Assembly (NCBI GenBank): GCA_934130175.1
Contig: CAKOXP010000001.1
Coordinates: forward strand, 1-64,000
DNA from: an uncultured Bacilli bacterium
GTDB taxonomy: Bacteria > Bacillota_I > Bacilli_A > RF39 > UBA660
Length of the DNA: 64,000 nt
Direction: 5' to 3'
Shown here piece by piece: positions 1 to 8,406 of this stretch. The notes under the pieces were generated by a model that had not been told where the DNA came from, made no database searches, and was given only the letters and a program-made list of their open reading frames with translations. The stretch's first letter is position 1; every line of letters begins with the position of its first letter. A program made the position numbers and the translations under genes.

Positions 1-990
1 GCAAAATTAGAAGATATCCAAGAAATAATTAATAGTGATGAATATAAAAACCATCCTGAATTGTTTACATCAACAACATTAGCAAAAGCAAAATTAGAAA
101 ACGTCCAAGAGATAATCAAGAGTGATGAATATAAAAATCATCCTGAATTGTTTACCTCCCAAACATTAGCACATGCAAAATTGGAAGATATCCAAGAAAT
201 AATTAATAGCGGTGAATATAAAGACCATCCTGAATTGTTTACATCAGAAACATTAGCACATGCAAAATTAGAAGATATCCAAAAAATAATTAATAGTGCT
301 GAATATAAAGACCATCCTGAATTGTTTACATCAGAAACATTAGCAAAAGCAAAATTAGAAGATATCCAAAAAATAATTAATAGTGCTGAATATAAAGACC
401 ATCCTGAATTGTTTACCTCCCAAACATTAGCACATGCAAAATTGGAAGATATCCAAGAAATAATTAATAGTGCTGAATATAAAGACCATCCTGAATTGTT
501 TACATCAACAACATTAGCAAAAGCAAAATTAGAAGATATCCAAAAAATAATTAATAGTGCTGAATATAAAGACCATCCTGAATTGTTTACATCAGAAACA
601 TTAGCACGTGTAAAATTAGAAGATATCCAAAAAATAATTAATAGTGATGAATTTAAAGCCCATCCTGAGTTGTTTACATCTCAAACATTAGCACATGCAA
701 AATTAGAGGATATCCAAAAAATAATTAATAGTGATGAATTTAAAGCCCATCCTGAGTTGTTTACATCTCAAACATTAGCACATGCAAAATTAGAAGATAT
801 CCAAGAAATAATTAATAGTGATGAATTTAAAGACCATCCTGAATTGTTTACATCTCAAACGTTAGCACATGCAAAATTAGAAGATATCCAAGAAATAATT
901 AATAGTGATGAATTTAAAGAACATCCTGAATTGTTTACATCAACAACATTAGCACATGCAAAATTAGAAGATATCCAAGAATTACTAAAT
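1..990 (+). repeat. tandem 87-bp coding repeats
   Basis: Direct repeats of 87 bp begin at 61, 148, 235, 322, 409, 496, 583, 670, 757, 844 and 931, with a partial copy at 1-60. Units are nearly identical in DNA, differing at a few codons (Asp/Ala/Gly and Lys/His positions, TAT/TTT). Such high identity implies recent unit duplication or gene conversion, so copy number may vary between strains. Confidence 0.95.
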
Positions 991-1335
991 TTATCTTGCT
1001 TTCAGAATGAAAAGTACGAAAGGCTGTTAACGCCATCTATAGTATCAAATAGCAAGTCAATGATAAAAAAGATGCCTATATTAATTGAAATGGCTGAATA
1101 TTATAAAATAGATGATCATATTAATACAAACTTTCTACTACATTCTCCAAGTCAAAATTATGCCTTAATTAATTATTTAATAGAAAATGATAATCCTTTA
1201 GTTATAAATGAAAAACTAAATCCTATTTTTTCTTATCAACCAGGAGTATTAAGAAAAAAATATGGGATAAATATTAAAGTGTTGATGGATAGATATCCTA
1301 TTCCGGAAAAAAATATGGGAGGTAAATCTAGGTAA
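1..1335 (+). CDS. 29-residue repeat protein, 5' end outside window (partial)
   Basis: The reading frame is open to base 1, so the gene starts upstream of the window; the in-frame TTG at 61 is only the first possible start codon inside it. Residues read from base 61 form ten complete 29-residue units (LFTS-TLA-AKLEDIQ-IINS-E-K-HPE pattern), a partial unit before and a degenerate eleventh unit from 931. A unique tail of about 110 residues follows (roughly 1000-1332). The amphipathic pattern with a conserved His-Pro turn suggests a helical solenoid used for protein-protein contact; no enzyme motif is visible. The following gene overlaps the stop codon (TAATG), so the two are translationally coupled. 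The HP-containing repeat pattern recalls the 30-residue repeats in the large sigma factor at 11990, so the missing N-terminus could carry a similar domain; that is a guess. Confidence 0.75.
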   Translation, partial: AKLEDIQEIINSDEYKNHPELFTSTTLAKAKLENVQEIIKSDEYKNHPELFTSQTLAHAKLEDIQEIINSGEYKDHPELFTSETLAHAKLEDIQKIINSAEYKDHPELFTSETLAKAKLEDIQKIINSAEYKDHPELFTSQTLAHAKLEDIQEIINSAEYKDHPELFTSTTLAKAKLEDIQKIINSAEYKDHPELFTSETLARVKLEDIQKIINSDEFKAHPELFTSQTLAHAKLEDIQKIINSDEFKAHPELFTSQTLAHAKLEDIQEIINSDEFKDHPELFTSQTLAHAKLEDIQEIINSDEFKEHPELFTSTTLAHAKLEDIQELLNLSCFQNEKYERLLTPSIVSNSKSMIKKMPILIEMAEYYKIDDHINTNFLLHSPSQNYALINYLIENDNPLVINEKLNPIFSYQPGVLRKKYGINIKVLMDRYPIPEKNMGGKSR

Positions 1336-1616
1336 TGATTTTAGATGAATTAGATATTAAGATTTTATACGAAAACTTTGATGAAGAAACAATTAATAAA
1401 GTAGACTATGTTAATCTTAACAAGATATTTGCTTATTTAGGAGAAAATGGCATTTATTATTATAAAGATTTATTTTTATCGTCTCTAGATTTGTTTTTAT
1501 TACCATACGATATATTTGTAAAAAAATTTGAAAAATTAAAACAGGTTTTGGGCGAAAATTATATTTCAAAGTTGGGTGAAGATAGTTCACAAATTGAATT
1601 AATGTATTTAGATTGA
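1335..1616 (+). CDS. small hypothetical protein coupled to the repeat protein
   Basis: A 93-residue acidic protein starting at the ATG that overlaps the previous stop (TAATG, 1-base overlap), which indicates translational coupling. It has no signal peptide or membrane segment and is rich in Asp, Leu, Lys and Tyr with a largely helical look. It ends with TGA, evidence that TGA is a stop codon in this genome. I do not recognise a family. The coupling suggests that it acts with the upstream solenoid protein, for example as a partner or chaperone; this is inference only. Confidence 0.6.
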   Translation: MILDELDIKILYENFDEETINKVDYVNLNKIFAYLGENGIYYYKDLFLSSLDLFLLPYDIFVKKFEKLKQVLGENYISKLGEDSSQIELMYLD

Positions 1617-1652
1617 TTATAATTTAATATAGATGAATAAAAGAATATGTGG

Positions 1653-1682
1653 AGATAGGATTTTAATGATTCTATCTTTTCA
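1653..1682 (+). terminator. probable terminator after the repeat-protein pair
   Basis: Inverted repeat AGATAG (1653-1658) / CTATCT (1672-1677) followed by a short T-rich stretch. The stem is short, so this is a moderate call. Confidence 0.45.
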
Positions 1683-1723
1683 AATTAAAAAATATATTTT
1701 AAATAGGAAAAAATTAATTAGTA

Positions 1724-1732
1724 TGCTATAAT
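1724..1732 (+). promoter_or_regulatory. extended -10 promoter for the AI-2E-type gene
   Basis: TGCTATAAT at 1724-1732 is an extended -10 element (TGn plus perfect TATAAT), 22 bases before the start codon at 1754. A strong AGGAGG ribosome site lies at 1740-1745. No convincing -35 is visible, which is normal for extended -10 promoters. Confidence 0.6.
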
Positions 1733-1753
1733 ATTTTCTAGGAGGATGGTTAT

Positions 1754-2902
1754 ATGTTTAGAAAAAAGAAATCTGATGAACTAGATGTAGAATCATTAAA
1801 TGAACTTATTCTTCTTGGTAAGAAGATTTTATCAATAGGATTTACAGTTACAATTATATCTTTAATAGTATTAATTATATATATACTTAGAACTTTAAAT
1901 GTGTTTGGAATTGTAAAAGATTTTTTAGTAGTAATATCACCGGTATTTATAGGTCTTATTATTGCTTGGTTATTTGATCCTTTAGTTGATTTTCTACAGA
2001 AAAAGAAAATACCTAGAATTGTTTCTTGTATTATTGTTTATGTTATTTTTATTGGATTACTATCATTATTAATATTTTTGATGGTACCATCATTTGTAGA
2101 TCAAATTAAAGATTTTATAAAAGCAATTCCAAATTTCTTAACAGAGTCAAAAGACTTTGTGTCATCAACACTTAATTCATTTAGTTCTGGTACAGATATA
2201 GATGTTACCAGTGTTAAACAACAGATTTTTGCAACATTAGAGTCAATTGGTACTAATTTAACTACTAATTTACCAAATACCTTACTTTCTATTGGTAAAG
2301 GAATAATTAGTGGAGGAATGAATGTTATCTTAGGATTAATGATAGGCTTTTATATGTTATATGATTTTGACAAAGTTAATAAAAAAATACTTGAGATTGC
2401 TCCTAAAAAATATCATGATGATTTAAAAGATTTAGGTAATAGAATTAATCACTCTTTAAGAGAATATGTGATGGGAGTACTTATAGTAATGACACTTGTG
2501 TTTGTTACTCAAAGTATTTGTCTTACACTAGCAGGACTGGAGGCACCACTTATCTTTGCTTTATTCTGTGCAGTTACTGATATTATTCCATACTTTGGAC
2601 CTTATATTGGAGCAATTCCAGCGGTACTTGTTGGTTTTACAATGTCGCCATTTACAGGTATTTGTTGTATAATTGCTATAGTTGTAGTTCAACTTTTAGA
2701 AAACAATTTCTATCAACCGTTAATAATGGGGCATGCAATGAAATTACATCCTGTAACAATTATGCTTGGGTTATTGATTTTTGAACATTTCTTTGGTATT
2801 ATAGGTATGATTATTGCAACACCAGTTATCGCAACAATTAAAGTTATATTAATGTTTATTGATGAGCGAGTTGAACTTATTCAAAAAATTAAAGATAATT
2901 AA
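1754..2902 (+). CDS. AI-2E family membrane transporter
   Basis: A 382-residue integral membrane protein of the AI-2E / UPF0118 exporter family (PerM, YtvI, YdbI type). Membrane helices occur near residues 25-50, 60-80 and 90-115, followed by a more polar segment (about 115-210) and then a dense set of helices (about 190-215, 240-270, 275-300, 305-360). The family-typical motif DIIPYFGPYIGAIPA appears near residues 275-290, and LHPVTIMLGLLIF near 335-348. Length fits the family (about 350-380). Despite the name, members include Na+/H+ antiporters and uncharacterised exporters, so the substrate cannot be set from sequence. It appears to be a single-gene unit: its own promoter lies upstream and the T-box leader begins just after its stop. 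Confidence 0.85.
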   Translation: MFRKKKSDELDVESLNELILLGKKILSIGFTVTIISLIVLIIYILRTLNVFGIVKDFLVVISPVFIGLIIAWLFDPLVDFLQKKKIPRIVSCIIVYVIFIGLLSLLIFLMVPSFVDQIKDFIKAIPNFLTESKDFVSSTLNSFSSGTDIDVTSVKQQIFATLESIGTNLTTNLPNTLLSIGKGIISGGMNVILGLMIGFYMLYDFDKVNKKILEIAPKKYHDDLKDLGNRINHSLREYVMGVLIVMTLVFVTQSICLTLAGLEAPLIFALFCAVTDIIPYFGPYIGAIPAVLVGFTMSPFTGICCIIAIVVVQLLENNFYQPLIMGHAMKLHPVTIMLGLLIFEHFFGIIGMIIATPVIATIKVILMFIDERVELIQKIKDN

Positions 2903-2910
2903 AACGATGA

Positions 2911-3079
2911 TAAAAGAAAAGTAATAAAAAATGTTTATTAAAGAGAACTAATGTTGGTGGGAATTTAGTATAAACTATTTTATGAAAGCTACTTTTTAGT
3001 TTTAAAGGGAGACCTTTATCTAATTAAGACCAAGATAGGATGGTACCGGACTTTATGTCCTCCTATTGTTGGTCTTTTA
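2911..3079 (+). promoter_or_regulatory. T-box riboswitch, alanine type, with terminator
   Basis: The leader has T-box hallmarks. The Stem I base TAAAAG (2911-2916) can pair with CTTTTTA (2992-2998). The specifier-loop element AGTA is at 2920-2923. The specifier GCT (Ala) at 2988-2990 is followed by A. The T-box core TGGTACC is at 3041-3047. The terminator pairs AAGACCAA-GATAGGA (3026-3040) with TCCTATT-TTGGTCTT (3061-3077) and ends in TTTT. Uncharged tRNA-Ala should stabilise the antiterminator and switch on the kinase gene and alaS downstream. The Ala assignment rests on both the GCT triplet and the alaS gene. Confidence 0.88.
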
Positions 3080-3105
3080 TTTGTATAGAAAGAGAGGATT
3101 TATTT

Positions 3106-3660
3106 ATGAAAAAGTTAATAGCGATAGTAGGAATGAGTGGAAGTGGTAAGAGTGTAGCTTCTGATTATCTAGAAGAAAAAGGTTTTGAAAAGATTTACTT
3201 TGGTGGAGTGGTCTTAGAAGAAGTTAAAAAACGTGGACTTGAAGTTAATCCTGAAAACGAAAAACTAGTTCGTGAGAGTTTAAGAGAAGAATATGGAATG
3301 TCAGCAATGGCTAAAATATTACTTCCAAGAATAGAAGAAGTTAGTAGTAGGAAAGATACAGTTCTTGATGGACTTTATTCATGGGATGAATATGTTGTCT
3401 TAAAAGAAAAGTTTGGTGATAAATTAAAACTAATTTCTATTGTTGCAGATAAAAATATTCGCTATGAAAGAGTTGGTCAAAGAAAAATACGTCCTCTAAA
3501 TAGAGAAAAAATAGAAGCTCGTGATATAGCTGAAATTGAAAATCTTGCTAAAGGTGGACCAATTTCTATAGCAGATTATTACCTATTAAATAATGGTAGT
3601 GTTGAAGATTATTATAAAAGATTAGAAGAAATCTTAGAAAGTATTGAAAAAGGAGAGTAG
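3106..3660 (+). CDS. UPF0200-like P-loop nucleotide kinase
   Basis: A 184-residue P-loop protein. Start ATG 3106 is chosen because AGAGAGGA sits just upstream, and earlier in-frame starts fall inside the T-box terminator. The Walker A motif GMSGSGKS lies at residues 8-15. The motif series VVLEEVKKRGLEVNPEN, a VLDGLYSWDEY segment and a C-terminal ADYYLLNNGS segment match the UPF0200 / adenylate-kinase-like family best known from archaea; dephospho-CoA kinase and dCMP kinase are related alternatives. The substrate is unknown. It sits between the alanine T-box and alaS, with only four bases between its stop and the alaS start, so its expression should respond to tRNA-Ala charging. That placement is unusual for a nucleotide kinase. 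Confidence 0.7.
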   Translation: MKKLIAIVGMSGSGKSVASDYLEEKGFEKIYFGGVVLEEVKKRGLEVNPENEKLVRESLREEYGMSAMAKILLPRIEEVSSRKDTVLDGLYSWDEYVVLKEKFGDKLKLISIVADKNIRYERVGQRKIRPLNREKIEARDIAEIENLAKGGPISIADYYLLNNGSVEDYYKRLEEILESIEKGE

Positions 3661-3664
3661 TAAT

Positions 3665-6352
3665 ATGAAGTACATGACAAGTAATGAAATAAGAAATATG
3701 TGGTTAAAATTCTTTAAGGAGAAAGGACATAAAGTATATGAATCAGCTCCATTAATTCCTATTGATGATGATAGTTTGTTATGGATTAATGCAGGTGTTA
3801 CTCCTTTAAAGAAATATTTTGATGGAACAATAGTACCTGATGTTAAAAGAATTGTTAGTATTCAAAAATGTATTCGTACTAATGATATAGAAAATGTTGG
3901 AGTTACAAAACGTCATCAAACATTCTTTGAAATGATGGGAAATTTCTCTATAGGAGATTATTTTAAAGATGAAGCTATATCTTTTGCTTTTGAATTATTA
4001 ACAGGAGAAGAATGGTTTAACATAGATAAAAACTTATTATATGTTACAGTATATCCAGAAGATAAAGAAGCTTATGATAAATGGGTATCAGTAGGATTTA
4101 TTGAAGATCATATTATAAAGCTAGAAGAAAATTTCTGGGAAATAGGTGAAGGACCTTGTGGACCTGATTCAGAACTTTTCTTTGACCGTGGAGAAAAATA
4201 TGATCCTGATCATACTGCGCTAGAAAAATTTAAAAATGATGAAGAACAAGAACGTTACGTTGAAATTTGGAATAATGTCTTTTCTCAATTTAATTCAAAA
4301 CCAGGAGTACAAAGAAAAAATTATAAAGAATTACCTCATAAGAATATAGATACAGGAGCTGGTCTTGAAAGATGGTGTTGTATCTTCCAAAATGTTGATA
4401 GTAATTTTGATACAGACTTATTTACTCCTATAATAAGACATATTGAAGAATTAACTAATACTTTATATGATTCACAAAAAGAATTCAAAGTAATAGCAGA
4501 TCATATTCGTGCGATTGTCTTTGCTTTATCAGATGGTGCAAGCTTTGAAAATACAGGTAGAGGTTATGTTTTAAGAAGACTTTTAAGACGCAGTATTAGG
4601 ATGGGTAAAAATCTTAATTTAAATGAACCGTTTATGTATAAATTAGTATCTGATGTTGTTGATATAATGAAAGAGTCTTATCCTACTTTAGTAAATAATC
4701 GTCCCTTTATTGAAGCAACAGTTTTAGAAGAAGAAAAATTATTCTTTAAAACCTTGGATGCTGGAGAAAAAAGATTAAAAGAAGTAATGGAAAAATCAAG
4801 TGATAAAGTAATTAGTGGTGAAGATACATTTAAGTTGTATGACACATATGGATTTCCATTTGAACTTACTTTAGAATACTTAGAGGAAGCTGGATACACA
4901 ACTTCAAAAGAAGAATTTGATAAATATATGGCTTCTCAAAAAGAACTTGCTAAGAAAAACGCTAAATCAAAATCAGCCATGGCTTCTCAAAAACAAGTAT
5001 TATTAGACTTTACTAAAGAATCTAAATTTGTATATGGAATTTATCGTTTGAAAAGCAATGTTTTAGCAATTTTTTCTAAAGATAGTTTAGAAAAGAAGCT
5101 TGATCATGATGGTTATATTGCTTTAAAAAGAACTTGTTTTTATGCAGAGTCTGGTGGACAAGTTAGTGATACTGGTATGATTATTGGTAAAAACTTTAAA
5201 GCTCGTGTTGTAGATGTTTTCAAAGCCCCTAATGGTCAACATATTCATAAAGTAAGATTACTTGATGGAGTTATTTCAGTAAATGATGATTGTGAGATTG
5301 TAATTGATAAAGATCGTCGTAAGAAAATAGAAGCAAATCACTCAGGAGTTCATTTATTACAACTAGCATTACAAAAAGTAGTTTCTAAAGATATTAAACA
5401 AGCAGGTAGTTATGTCGATAGTGATAAATTAAGATTTGACTTTACTTCTCCTGTAAAAATAAATAACGATATGGTAGTAGAAGTAGAAGACTATGTAAAT
5501 GGTGAAATAGCTAAAGGAAATATTGTTTCAACTGAGATTATGCCAATAGATAAAGCTAAACAAGTAGGAGCAATGGCGCTATTTTCTGAAAAATATGGAG
5601 ATATGGTTCGTGTTGTTAAAATGGGTGAATCTAAAGAATTATGTGGTGGTACTCATATTAGTAATACAAGAGATATTAAAAGATTCGCAATTTATAATAT
5701 CGAATCAAAAGGAAGCAATACTTATAGAATTGAAGCTTGTACATCTTCTAGAATAGATCAAACTTTATTTGAAGAAATTAAACCTTATAACGATGAAATG
5801 ATAAAATTACTTATCAAGGCAAAAGAAGTAATCGCAACAGCTAAAAAAGAAGGAATAGACTTATCTTTTGATGTAGAAATTGATAATTCTAAACCAACAT
5901 CATATAAAGATATTATCTTTAATAGAAATGAGCTAGCATATATTCAAGGTGAAGTTAAAGACTTAATAAAAGAATATAATGATAAAAAAGAAAAGAAAAC
6001 TTTATCTAACTTAGATGAATATAAAGATAATATTAAAGAAATAAATAATATCAAACTTTTATTTATGAAAACAGAAAATAAAGATATTAATTTATTAAAG
6101 TCAGTAGCAGATACTCTTATTAATGAAATGAATGAAGGTTTTATTCTATTTATAAATGTAAGTGGTGACAAAGTTAACTTTATTTCAAGGAGTAACTGTA
6201 GCGTTGATTCTGGTAGAATTGTTAAACAAGCTGCAATCCTATCAGCTGGTAATGGTGGAGGAAGTAAGACTTTCGCATCAGGTGCTGGTAAGAATATCGA
6301 AAAACTAGATGAAATTTATGAACTTGTTAAAAGTGAGCTAGAAAATGCTTAA
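3665..6352 (+). CDS. alaS: alanyl-tRNA synthetase
   Basis: AlaRS (895 residues; family usual about 870-900) charges tRNA-Ala in the cytoplasm. Start ATG 3665 follows AAGGAGAG at 3649-3656; an in-frame TTG upstream lies inside the previous gene. The class II catalytic core occupies the N-terminal part (motif region RHQTFFEMMGNFSIGDYF near residues 80-98 and GRGYVLRRLLRR near 298). The editing domain has the zinc-binding HSGVH (near residue 559, a variant of the usual HTATH with both His kept) and CGGTH (near 660). The C-terminal oligomerisation domain contains AGNGGGSKTFASGAGK. It is regulated by the upstream alanine T-box, and its last 8 bases overlap holA. Confidence 0.98.
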   Translation: MKYMTSNEIRNMWLKFFKEKGHKVYESAPLIPIDDDSLLWINAGVTPLKKYFDGTIVPDVKRIVSIQKCIRTNDIENVGVTKRHQTFFEMMGNFSIGDYFKDEAISFAFELLTGEEWFNIDKNLLYVTVYPEDKEAYDKWVSVGFIEDHIIKLEENFWEIGEGPCGPDSELFFDRGEKYDPDHTALEKFKNDEEQERYVEIWNNVFSQFNSKPGVQRKNYKELPHKNIDTGAGLERWCCIFQNVDSNFDTDLFTPIIRHIEELTNTLYDSQKEFKVIADHIRAIVFALSDGASFENTGRGYVLRRLLRRSIRMGKNLNLNEPFMYKLVSDVVDIMKESYPTLVNNRPFIEATVLEEEKLFFKTLDAGEKRLKEVMEKSSDKVISGEDTFKLYDTYGFPFELTLEYLEEAGYTTSKEEFDKYMASQKELAKKNAKSKSAMASQKQVLLDFTKESKFVYGIYRLKSNVLAIFSKDSLEKKLDHDGYIALKRTCFYAESGGQVSDTGMIIGKNFKARVVDVFKAPNGQHIHKVRLLDGVISVNDDCEIVIDKDRRKKIEANHSGVHLLQLALQKVVSKDIKQAGSYVDSDKLRFDFTSPVKINNDMVVEVEDYVNGEIAKGNIVSTEIMPIDKAKQVGAMALFSEKYGDMVRVVKMGESKELCGGTHISNTRDIKRFAIYNIESKGSNTYRIEACTSSRIDQTLFEEIKPYNDEMIKLLIKAKEVIATAKKEGIDLSFDVEIDNSKPTSYKDIIFNRNELAYIQGEVKDLIKEYNDKKEKKTLSNLDEYKDNIKEINNIKLLFMKTENKDINLLKSVADTLINEMNEGFILFINVSGDKVNFISRSNCSVDSGRIVKQAAILSAGNGGGSKTFASGAGKNIEKLDEIYELVKSELENA

Positions 6353-7277
6353 TTATTTATTAGAGTCAAGTGATCATCTACTTTTAGAAAAAAAAATAGA
6401 TAGTATCATTGAAAAAGAAAAATTTCAAGGGGAATATAGAGCCACTTATGATTTAGAAGAAGTAGCTCTAGCTAATGCCTTAGAAGATTTAGATACATAT
6501 TCTTTTCTTAGTTCAAAGAAGGTAATTATTATTAAAAATATATTATCTTCTCTAACTCTAGAAAATGAAAAAAAACATTTAATAAAATATCTAGAAAATC
6601 CAAGTAGTGACAATTTACTTATTATGACCAGTGATAAGATGGATGCTAAAACATTCTCTAAAAAGTTAAAGTCACTTAAAACGTTAGAATATCAAAAACT
6701 AGAAACTAATCCAGTTAGTTTTGCTAAAAACACTCTTGATGGTTACAAGATAAGTAATATGGATTTATCTTATTTAGCTGAACTTTGTAATAATGATATT
6801 ACAAAACTAAATAGTGAATGTGAAAAACTGATGATGTATAAGATTGATACAAAAGAAATTGCAAGAGAAGATATTACTAATTTGGTTGTTAAGAAACTTG
6901 GTGACAGTAATGAAATATTATTTTCACTTGCTAAGGCAATCATGAGTAAAGAAAAAAAACAAGCTTTAAAACTATATAACGATTTAAAAGCTTATCAAAT
7001 AGATGCTAACTCTATTATTGGACTTATGGCAAGTCAAATGAAATTGGTTTCCCAAATAAAAGTATTAAAAGAAAAAAATCTAAATGTTATCCAGATTCAA
7101 CAGAACTTGAATTTAAAATCAAGTTATCAAGTAAAAAAATTAAGTGAGTATATATATAGTTATTCTTATAATGATATTAAAACTTTCTTTAATAGACTAT
7201 TTGATTTAGATTATTCTATTAAAACAGGTAAAGTTGATAGTAGTAATGCTATTGAATTATTAATAATTAATTTATAG
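6345..7277 (+). CDS. holA: DNA polymerase III delta subunit
   Basis: A 310-residue delta subunit of the clamp loader, which opens the beta clamp during replication. The N-terminus begins MLNYLLESSDHLLLEKKIDSI, and the family features are the KVIIIKNILSSL segment, the central LAELCNNDITKLNSECEKL helix region and the C-terminal Phe-Asp-Leu-Asp-Tyr-Ser-Ile-Lys-Thr-Gly segment near the end (the usual LLxxDxxIKTG motif). Length is slightly below the usual 330-345. The start ATG overlaps the last 8 bases of alaS, so it is translationally coupled and shares the T-box transcript. A hairpin with a T-run follows at 7325. Confidence 0.93.
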   Translation: MLNYLLESSDHLLLEKKIDSIIEKEKFQGEYRATYDLEEVALANALEDLDTYSFLSSKKVIIIKNILSSLTLENEKKHLIKYLENPSSDNLLIMTSDKMDAKTFSKKLKSLKTLEYQKLETNPVSFAKNTLDGYKISNMDLSYLAELCNNDITKLNSECEKLMMYKIDTKEIAREDITNLVVKKLGDSNEILFSLAKAIMSKEKKQALKLYNDLKAYQIDANSIIGLMASQMKLVSQIKVLKEKNLNVIQIQQNLNLKSSYQVKKLSEYIYSYSYNDIKTFFNRLFDLDYSIKTGKVDSSNAIELLIINL

Positions 7278-7324
7278 AGATTTTTTAAGGAAAAGTAGGC
7301 TCTTTCTACAATAATATAAGTAGA

Positions 7325-7370
7325 AAGAAGTTTATTTTTTTTGCTCTCTTTCTTAATAAACTTCTTTTTA
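7325..7370 (+). terminator. terminator after alaS-holA
   Basis: Perfect 12-bp inverted repeat AAGAAGTTTATT (7325-7336) / AATAAACTTCTT (7355-7366) followed by TTTT. A second small hairpin (CTTTCTAC / GTAGAAAG) lies just upstream and partly overlaps it. Confidence 0.7.
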
Positions 7371-7394
7371 ATAATAATTAAACAGGAGGAATAA

Positions 7395-8366
7395 ATGAAT
7401 CAAGATAATTTAATAAAGCTAAAGGAGGATAATCATAAATCTTTATATGAACTTGGCGTGACACGTGAAAATATTGTTGAGTTAAAAAGAAAGATAACGA
7501 AGGGTGAAAAAATAAGTATTCTTTCAGATACAATGTTTTCTGCCATGTTTCAAAATGAAAATAGAATAAAATATTCAGCTAAATTTTTATCTTATTTTGT
7601 AGATGTAAGTTATGAAGATTTACTAAAAAATATAAGATTAAGTAAGAATGTATCATCAAATGAAAAAGAGTATGATAAAGGAACTAGATGTGATTATGTG
7701 GCTAGATTTGGTAAGACTATACTAGGAATAGAAGTGAATAATAATTATAATATCGAAGTGATGGAACGTAATGTAGAATATGCTTATAAACAATATTCAG
7801 AAAAAATTGTAAGAGGAGGAATAAAAGATAAAGATGGAAAGAGTGTCTATGAATATAGTTAAACAATTCAGTTTAATCTAAATAATTTTTCATTTAAAGG
7901 AAATGATAAAATAATAGATATATATGGAATACAAAATGATGATGGATTAAGATTAAATAATAAAATAATATTTGTCCAAATATATGTACCTAACTTAATG
8001 AAAAAATGTTATACTAAAAGCATAGAAAGTTTGGATGAAAGAGAAAAATACTTATATGCTTTAGTAGAACAAAATATATCCAAACTAGAAAAGTTAGGAG
8101 CAGATAATATTATGAAAGAATATATAAAAGAAGCAGAAGAAGTATGTTTTGATACAGGATTTGGAGAGTCATATGATAAAGAAAGGGCTCTAAGAGAACA
8201 GGAATACAATTACGGATTGGATGATGGGATAAAGGAAGGAATAGCTCAAGGCTCTCTTGATAAATCCATTGAAATAGCTAAGTCTATGTTAGAAAAAAAT
8301 ATGGATATAGAATTAATTTCTGAATTAACTAATTTATCTAAAGAAAAAATTGAAGAATTAAAATAG
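7395..8366 (+). pseudogene. Rpn / PD-(D/E)XK nuclease family transposase-like gene interrupted by an in-frame TAA
   Basis: An intact frame would encode about 323 residues. The first part (7395-7862) starts after a perfect AGGAGGA site and holds the nuclease core: FSDTMFSAMF-type N-terminus, then RCDYVARFGKTILGIEVNNN, where Asp and Glu-Val-Asn resemble the D...ExN/K active site of the PD-(D/E)XK family. A TAA codon at 7860-7862 stops it. The same frame continues without further stops (TIQFNLNNFSF..., typical of the family) through 7998 to 8366, ending in the usual helical tail with EKNMDIELISELTNLSKEKIEEL. There is no frameshift: only one codon separates the two halves, most simply a CAA to TAA change. 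Such genes are mobile, duplicated families in gut Firmicutes. The stop could be real decay or a strain variant; a restart at ATG 7998 could give the C-terminal part alone. Confidence 0.8.
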
Positions 8367-8406
8367 AAAAATATAATATGCAATATCAATGATTAGGAGG
8401 GTTAAT

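Noticed and set aside
1..990. CRISPR-like array of regularly spaced repeats
   Set aside because: The 87-bp units are contiguous coding repeats in one open frame, with no unique spacers.
1754..2902. Functional call as autoinducer-2 exporter
   Set aside because: The family name is historical; members have different substrates and no specific residues allow the assignment.
3040..3105. Earlier start for the kinase gene
   Set aside because: Those codons lie inside the T-box antiterminator/terminator and lack a ribosome site.
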